NCBI GenBank assembly: GCA_016293865.1
Contig: JAEDDG010000050.1
Coordinates: 1-9,451, forward strand
Direction: 5' to 3'
Origin: Oscillospiraceae bacterium
GTDB lineage: Bacteria; Bacillota; Clostridia; Oscillospirales; Oscillospiraceae
DNA length: 9,451 nucleotides
Position numbers and translations under genes: made by a program. The stretch's first letter is position 1. Each line of letters begins with the position of its first letter. Under the pieces are notes generated by a model. It saw only the letters and a list, made by a program, of their open reading frames with translations. It ran no database searches and was not told the DNA's origin. Of this stretch, positions 6,040 through 9,451 are shown piece by piece.

Positions 6040-6069
6040 CAGCCCGCTCTCCTTTCTGAGAGCGGGCTG
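6040..6069 (+). terminator. Stem-loop after the 127-residue membrane protein gene
   Basis: CAGCCCGCTCTC (6040-6051) and GAGAGCGGGCTG (6058-6069) form a perfect 12-base-pair stem with a 6-base loop, 21 bases past the stop codon. The tail AACTGTTATATG is poor in T, so termination may be factor-assisted, or the hairpin may protect the transcript end. Confidence 0.6.
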
Positions 6070-6232
6070 AACTGTTATATGCAGGCCTCCGCAGACACAT
6101 CGCCTGCCGCCGCCAGCGCCGTCGTGGGCAGCAGGCTCAGGCACGCGGAACGAATCGCACATCTCTCCCTGCCGCTGCCCTGCACAAGGGTCAAAGCGGA
6201 TCTGATCTGCCTGCTGAAACAGGCGCCGTCAT

Positions 6233-6278
6233 AAAAAAGAAGCAGCGGATCACGCTTTCCGGAACGTGATCCGCTGCT
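6233..6278 (-). terminator. Strong terminator of proS
   Basis: A perfect 14-base-pair stem (6241-6254 with 6265-6278) and a 10-base loop are followed on the minus strand by TCTTTTTTAT. It lies about 38 bases past the proS stop. The plus strand is followed by TTGCATTTTTGTGTTTT, so it may also stop transcription from the left. Confidence 0.92.
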
Positions 6279-6316
6279 TTGCATTTTTGTGTTTTCCGTC
6301 CGGGCGCTTTCGAAAC

Positions 6317-7753
6317 TCAGTACGCCACGCCCCAGACAACCATGGTTTTCGCAGGCTTCCCGCAGATGGGGCACACATCCGAAATCTGCTCCTGTGCAAA
6401 AGGCATGCAGCGGGAGGACATGCCCGCCTCTTCCTTCATTTTCAGCTCACAGGCCTCGTCGCCGCACCACATGGTCTTGATGAAGCCGCCCTTTTCCTTC
6501 TGCAGCTGCTTTGCCTCTTCCAGCGTGCGCGCGGCATAGGTGTGCTCCTCAAGATTCCTGCGCGCCGTTTCGTACAGGCCGGTCTGAACCGCCTCCAGCT
6601 GGCGGCCGGCCTCAGCCTCCAGCTCTTCAAGCCGGACAAAGGTCTTTTCGCCGTCGTTGCGGCGCACCATGACGCACTGGCCGTTTTCCATATCCCGGGG
6701 GCCCATTTCCACCCGCAGCGGCACGCCCTTCATCTCATACTGCGCGCACTTCCAGCCCAAGCTGTTGTCGGACAGGTCGATCTTTGCGCGGAATCCGGCG
6801 GCCTTCAGCCGGTCACACAGCACCTGCGCGCCTTCAACGACGCCCGGCTTATGCTGCGCCACAGGCACAACGATAATCTGCACCGGCGCAATCTGCGGCG
6901 GCAGGACAAGGCCGCTGTTGTCGCCGTGGGTCATAATCACCGCGCCGATCAGCCGGGTGGTGCTGCCCCAGGACGTCTGGAAAGGATACTGCAGCGTATT
7001 GTCGCGCCCGGTAAACGTCACGCCGTAAGCGCGGCTGAATTTATCGCCGAAATAGTGGGATGTGGCGGACTGAAGCGCCTTATGATCCTTCATCATGCAT
7101 TCAATGGTATAGGTGGCCTCGGCGCCGGCAAACTTTTCCTTGTCCGTTTTGCGCCCGCGCACCACAGGCATGGCCAGGACGTTTTCACAAAAATCCGCAT
7201 AGCAGTTCAGCTGCTGCTCGGTTTCCCGCTGCGCCTCTTCCGCCGTCTCGTGGATCGTATGACCCTCCTGCCACCAGAACTCTCTGGAGCGCAAAAACGG
7301 CCGCGTGGTTTTCTCCCAGCGGACAACGGAGCACCACTGATTGTAAAGCATGGGCAGCTCCCGGTAGGAATGAAGCACATGCGCCCAGTGATCGCAGAAC
7401 ATGGTCTCCGAAGTGGGCCGCAGGGCCAGCCGTTCCTCCAGCTTCTCACTGCCGCCCATGGTGACCCAGGCCACCTCCGGCGCAAATCCGTTGACAAGCT
7501 CTCCCTCTTTTTTCAGAAGGCTTTCGGGGATCAGAACCGGCATCGCGACGTTTTCATGTCCGGTTTCCTTGAATTTCGCATCCATCAGACGCTGGATATT
7601 CTCCCAAATGGCATAGCCGTAAGGCCGCAGGATCATAAAGCCCTTCACGCTGGCATAATCCACCAGTTCCGCCTTCAGGCAGATATCCGTGTACCACTGG
7701 GCAAAGTCTTCCTCCATGTCGGTAATCTGCTGGACCTTTTTCTCTTTGGCCAT
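6317..7753 (-). CDS. proS: Prolyl-tRNA synthetase, short Zn-containing (type 3) form
   Basis: This class II synthetase attaches proline to tRNA-Pro in the cytoplasm. At 478 residues it is full length for the short archaeal/eukaryote-like form, which lacks the editing insertion of the roughly 570-residue bacterial form. Motif 1 lies around GFMILRPYGYAIWENI (38-53). Motif 2 is in RPTSETMFC...RWEKTTRPFLRSREFWWQEGHT (112-166), including the substrate loop. Motif 3 is in HGDNSGLVLPPQIAPVQ (276-292). The C-terminal domain has C430x4C435 and C461xxC464, the spacing of the known Zn site in this type, and ends in the characteristic tyrosine (GVAY). The ATG at 7751-7753 has AAGGAG at 7764-7769, 10 bases upstream, and a near-consensus promoter. 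No T-box leader is seen, and the leader is only about 30 bases. Confidence 0.97.
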   Translation of the reverse strand: MAKEKKVQQITDMEEDFAQWYTDICLKAELVDYASVKGFMILRPYGYAIWENIQRLMDAKFKETGHENVAMPVLIPESLLKKEGELVNGFAPEVAWVTMGGSEKLEERLALRPTSETMFCDHWAHVLHSYRELPMLYNQWCSVVRWEKTTRPFLRSREFWWQEGHTIHETAEEAQRETEQQLNCYADFCENVLAMPVVRGRKTDKEKFAGAEATYTIECMMKDHKALQSATSHYFGDKFSRAYGVTFTGRDNTLQYPFQTSWGSTTRLIGAVIMTHGDNSGLVLPPQIAPVQIIVVPVAQHKPGVVEGAQVLCDRLKAAGFRAKIDLSDNSLGWKCAQYEMKGVPLRVEMGPRDMENGQCVMVRRNDGEKTFVRLEELEAEAGRQLEAVQTGLYETARRNLEEHTYAARTLEEAKQLQKEKGGFIKTMWCGDEACELKMKEEAGMSSRCMPFAQEQISDVCPICGKPAKTMVVWGVAY

Positions 7754-7791
7754 TGAAAATTCTCTCCTTAAAACATAATCCTGATTTAGTC

Positions 7792-7820
7792 ATTGTAGAG
7801 AGTTTTGAGGAAAAAGTCAA
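7792..7820 (-). promoter_or_regulatory. Predicted sigma-A-type promoter of proS
   Basis: The minus strand carries TTGACT (7820-7815), a 17-base spacer and TACAAT (7797-7792). The predicted start near 7785 lies about 32 bases from the ATG, too short a leader for a T-box. Confidence 0.78.
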
Positions 7821-7894
7821 GAATATGCGGGCAGATTCCATGTTATGTACAGAGATTTGCCCGGCGTACAAGAATAAAATGTCTCTTTTTGATC

Positions 7895-7923
7895 TTGCAT
7901 CGCCACCGAAAGCATGATAAGAT
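7895..7923 (+). promoter_or_regulatory. Predicted promoter of the first AEC transporter gene
   Basis: TTGCAT (7895-7900), a 17-base spacer and TAAGAT (7918-7923) lie about 40 bases before the start codon, divergent from the proS promoter. The match is moderate. A TAAAAT at 7874-7879 has no matching -35. Confidence 0.5.
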
Positions 7924-7964
7924 TCAAGTGTTTTGCATACGGCACTCAGGAGGTTTTCAGGATT

Positions 7965-8885
7965 ATGGAAGTATTTAAGTTATCGCTCGGACAGATTCTT
8001 GAACTGTTTCTGTTCATGCTCATCGGCTTTATTCTGCGGCGGAAAAGAATCCTCAGCGATGAAACGGGCGCACTGCTCTCCAAGCTGGAGACGCTGATTT
8101 TCATGCCCGCTCTGATCATCAACAGCTTCGTCACGAACTGCAACTGGACCAATCTGTCCAGCAATCTGGATCTTCTCCTGTACAGCGTCGGCACCATCGC
8201 CGCGTCCACGCTGCTGGCAATACCTCTCAGCCGGCTGTTTTCAAAAGAGCCTCTGGAGCGCAGCTACTATAAATATTCTCTGGTGATCCCGAACTTCGGT
8301 TTTGTGGGCAACGCCATTATTCTCGGCGTTCTCGGCAGCGAAAATCTTTTCAAATACCTGATCTTCTGCATTCCCATCAACCTGTTCCTGTATTCCATCG
8401 CCATCCGCTGGCTCACGCAGCGCGGCAGCAGGAAATTCACCTTCCGCAGCCTGCTGAACCCGATTTTCATTTCTCTGATCGTCGGTATGGTGCTCGGCCT
8501 TCTGGAAGTCAACCTGCCGACCTTCCTCTCCGCCACTCTGTCCGCTGCCAGCGGCTGCATGGCGCCCATCGCCATGCTGGTGACCGGCTTCATCATCGGC
8601 GAGTATGATCTGAAAAAGCTCTTCCGGATCAAAAAGGTTTATGTCCTCTCCATTCTCCGCCTCGTTGTCATTCCGCTTCTGTTCTATTTCGTTCTGAAGC
8701 TTTTCCACGTGGCAGACAACCTGCTGATGATCATCATCGGCTATCTGGCCATGCCGCTCGGTCTGTACACAATTCTGATGCCCGCTGCCAACGGCGACGA
8801 CACCACCACCGGCGCCAGCATGGCCCTGATTTCAAATCTGCTGGCCGTTGTCACCATCCCGCTTGTCTTTATGCTGGTCATGTAA
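7965..8885 (+). CDS. AEC (auxin efflux carrier) family transporter, complete
   Basis: A 306-residue membrane protein with about ten hydrophobic segments (roughly 8-24, 38-54, 68-90, 104-123, 128-148, 165-180, 195-212, 226-247, 252-272, 284-305). This is the usual size and shape of the AEC/Mem_trans family, whose characterised bacterial members carry organic anions such as malate. Family-like features are the N-terminal FMLIGFILRRK, the PNFGFVGNAIILGVLG segment (109-124), the central SGCMAPIAMLVTGF (196-209) and the late MPAANGDDTTTGASMALISN (272-291). The ATG at 7965 is preferred to an in-frame ATG at 7914. AGGAGG lies at 7948-7953, the tandem paralog starts with the same MEVFKL, and 7914 would fall inside the promoter. 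The substrate cannot be told from the sequence. Confidence 0.92.
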   Translation: MEVFKLSLGQILELFLFMLIGFILRRKRILSDETGALLSKLETLIFMPALIINSFVTNCNWTNLSSNLDLLLYSVGTIAASTLLAIPLSRLFSKEPLERSYYKYSLVIPNFGFVGNAIILGVLGSENLFKYLIFCIPINLFLYSIAIRWLTQRGSRKFTFRSLLNPIFISLIVGMVLGLLEVNLPTFLSATLSAASGCMAPIAMLVTGFIIGEYDLKKLFRIKKVYVLSILRLVVIPLLFYFVLKLFHVADNLLMIIIGYLAMPLGLYTILMPAANGDDTTTGASMALISNLLAVVTIPLVFMLVM

Positions 8886-8892
8886 AGTTTCA

Positions 8893-8926
8893 GGGGCAGG
8901 GACAGCCATTGTCCCTGTCCTTTTTT
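8893..8926 (+). terminator. Strong terminator between the two AEC genes
   Basis: GGGCAGGGACA (8894-8904) pairs with TGTCCCTGTCC (8910-8920) across a 5-base loop, with one G-T pair. Six T follow (8921-8926). It lies 8 bases after the first transporter's stop, so the second copy probably needs read-through or its own promoter. Confidence 0.9.
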
Positions 8927-9023
8927 CCTGCCGCTGCAGGAACGCAATCCGCTCCGCTTCCCGCCGGGACGCGGCGGCTGGATCCAACACGGCGCTGACA
9001 GCGCGCCAGGAGGTTGAACATTT

Positions 9024-9451
9024 ATGGAAGTGTTTAAGCTGACGCTGGGGCAGATGCTTGAGCTGTTTTTATTTATGCTGATCGGCTTCATACTGAAGCG
9101 GAAAAACATTTTCAACGATGAGGCGGGGCTGCTGCTCTCCAAACTGGAAACGCTGATTTTCATGCCGGCCATGATCATCAGCAGCTTTGCAGCCAACTGC
9201 ACCTGGGAAACTCTGACCGGCAATGCCGATCTGATTCTTTACAGCATCGGTACCATTGTGCTCACGACGCTGATTGCCACGTCTGTCAGCCGTCTGTTTT
9301 CCAGGGATCCCCTGGAGCGCAACTGCTATAAATACTCGCTTGTGATCCCGAACAGCGGGTATGTGGGCAACGCCGTTGTCCTCGGTGTTCTCGGCAGCAG
9401 CTATCTTTTCAAGTTTATGGTTTACTGCATTCCCGTCAACTTCTTTGTTTA
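9024..9451 (+). CDS. AEC family transporter, second tandem copy, cut by window edge
   Basis: 142 codons are visible, starting MEVFKLTLGQMLELFLFMLIG. They are about 70% identical to the first 142 residues of the complete copy at 7965-8885, with the same early helices and the same NSGYVGNAVVLGVLG region (110-124). The ATG has AGGAGG at 9008-9013, 10 bases upstream, closely matching the other copy's start site. A strong terminator lies between the genes, and I find no clear promoter in 8927-9007. Divergence is spread through the helices, which could mean different substrates. The C-terminal half is outside the window. Confidence 0.93.
   Translation, partial: MEVFKLTLGQMLELFLFMLIGFILKRKNIFNDEAGLLLSKLETLIFMPAMIISSFAANCTWETLTGNADLILYSIGTIVLTTLIATSVSRLFSRDPLERNCYKYSLVIPNSGYVGNAVVLGVLGSSYLFKFMVYCIPVNFFV

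Noticed and set aside
6079..6234. 51-codon plus-strand frame starting ATGCAGGCC
   Set aside because: It has no ribosome binding site, lies between two terminators, and its composition resembles random GC-rich sequence.
6266..7756. 496-codon open frame on the plus strand over proS
   Set aside because: It lies opposite the full length of an unmistakable prolyl-tRNA synthetase and starts inside that gene's terminator. The sequence is the antisense shadow expected of GC-rich coding DNA.
7754..7791. Possible T-box leader before proS
   Set aside because: The leader from the predicted start is about 32 bases, far too short for a T-box, and no T-box sequence or antiterminator is visible.

Overview
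The window looks like a chromosomal segment of a moderately GC-rich Clostridia-type (Bacillota) bacterium. The basis is strong AGGAGG-type ribosome binding sites, sigma-A-like promoters with 17-base spacers, an ATP-type PEP carboxykinase, a short Zn-containing type 3 prolyl-tRNA synthetase, a membrane-anchored CE4 polysaccharide deacetylase and AEC-family carriers. The genus cannot be fixed from this sequence. I see no mobile element, CRISPR array, tRNA or rRNA.

Layout, left to right. (1) 1-620, minus: the N-terminal 206 codons of pckA, with a leader hairpin, a near-consensus promoter and an upstream CRP/FNR-like palindrome. (2) 1089-3255, minus: a two-gene operon of tandem paralogous Cys-rich proteins of unknown function, with one promoter, translationally coupled genes and one strong terminator. 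(3) 3610-5500, plus: a membrane-anchored polysaccharide deacetylase followed by a small two-helix membrane protein and a terminator. (4) 5544-6068, plus: a promoter with a palindrome inside its spacer, a 127-residue three-helix membrane protein and a terminator. (5) 6233-7820, minus: a complete proS with promoter and terminator. (6) 7895-9451, plus: two tandem AEC-family transporter genes separated by a strong terminator, the second cut by the window edge.

Most units are separate housekeeping or envelope functions. pckA interconverts oxaloacetate and PEP, proS charges tRNA-Pro, the deacetylase probably modifies a cell-wall or surface glycan, and the AEC proteins probably carry small organic anions. 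The least explained unit is the Cys-rich pair at 1144-3153. Each protein appears to be an internal duplication of one domain, and the gene itself has been duplicated, with all 14 cysteines of the shorter copy kept in the longer one. Its regulatory region shares a TGTGAT-NN-AT-type palindrome with the pckA upstream region, a possible but weak hint of common control. No complete new system can be demonstrated here; this pair is the best candidate for unexplored biology.
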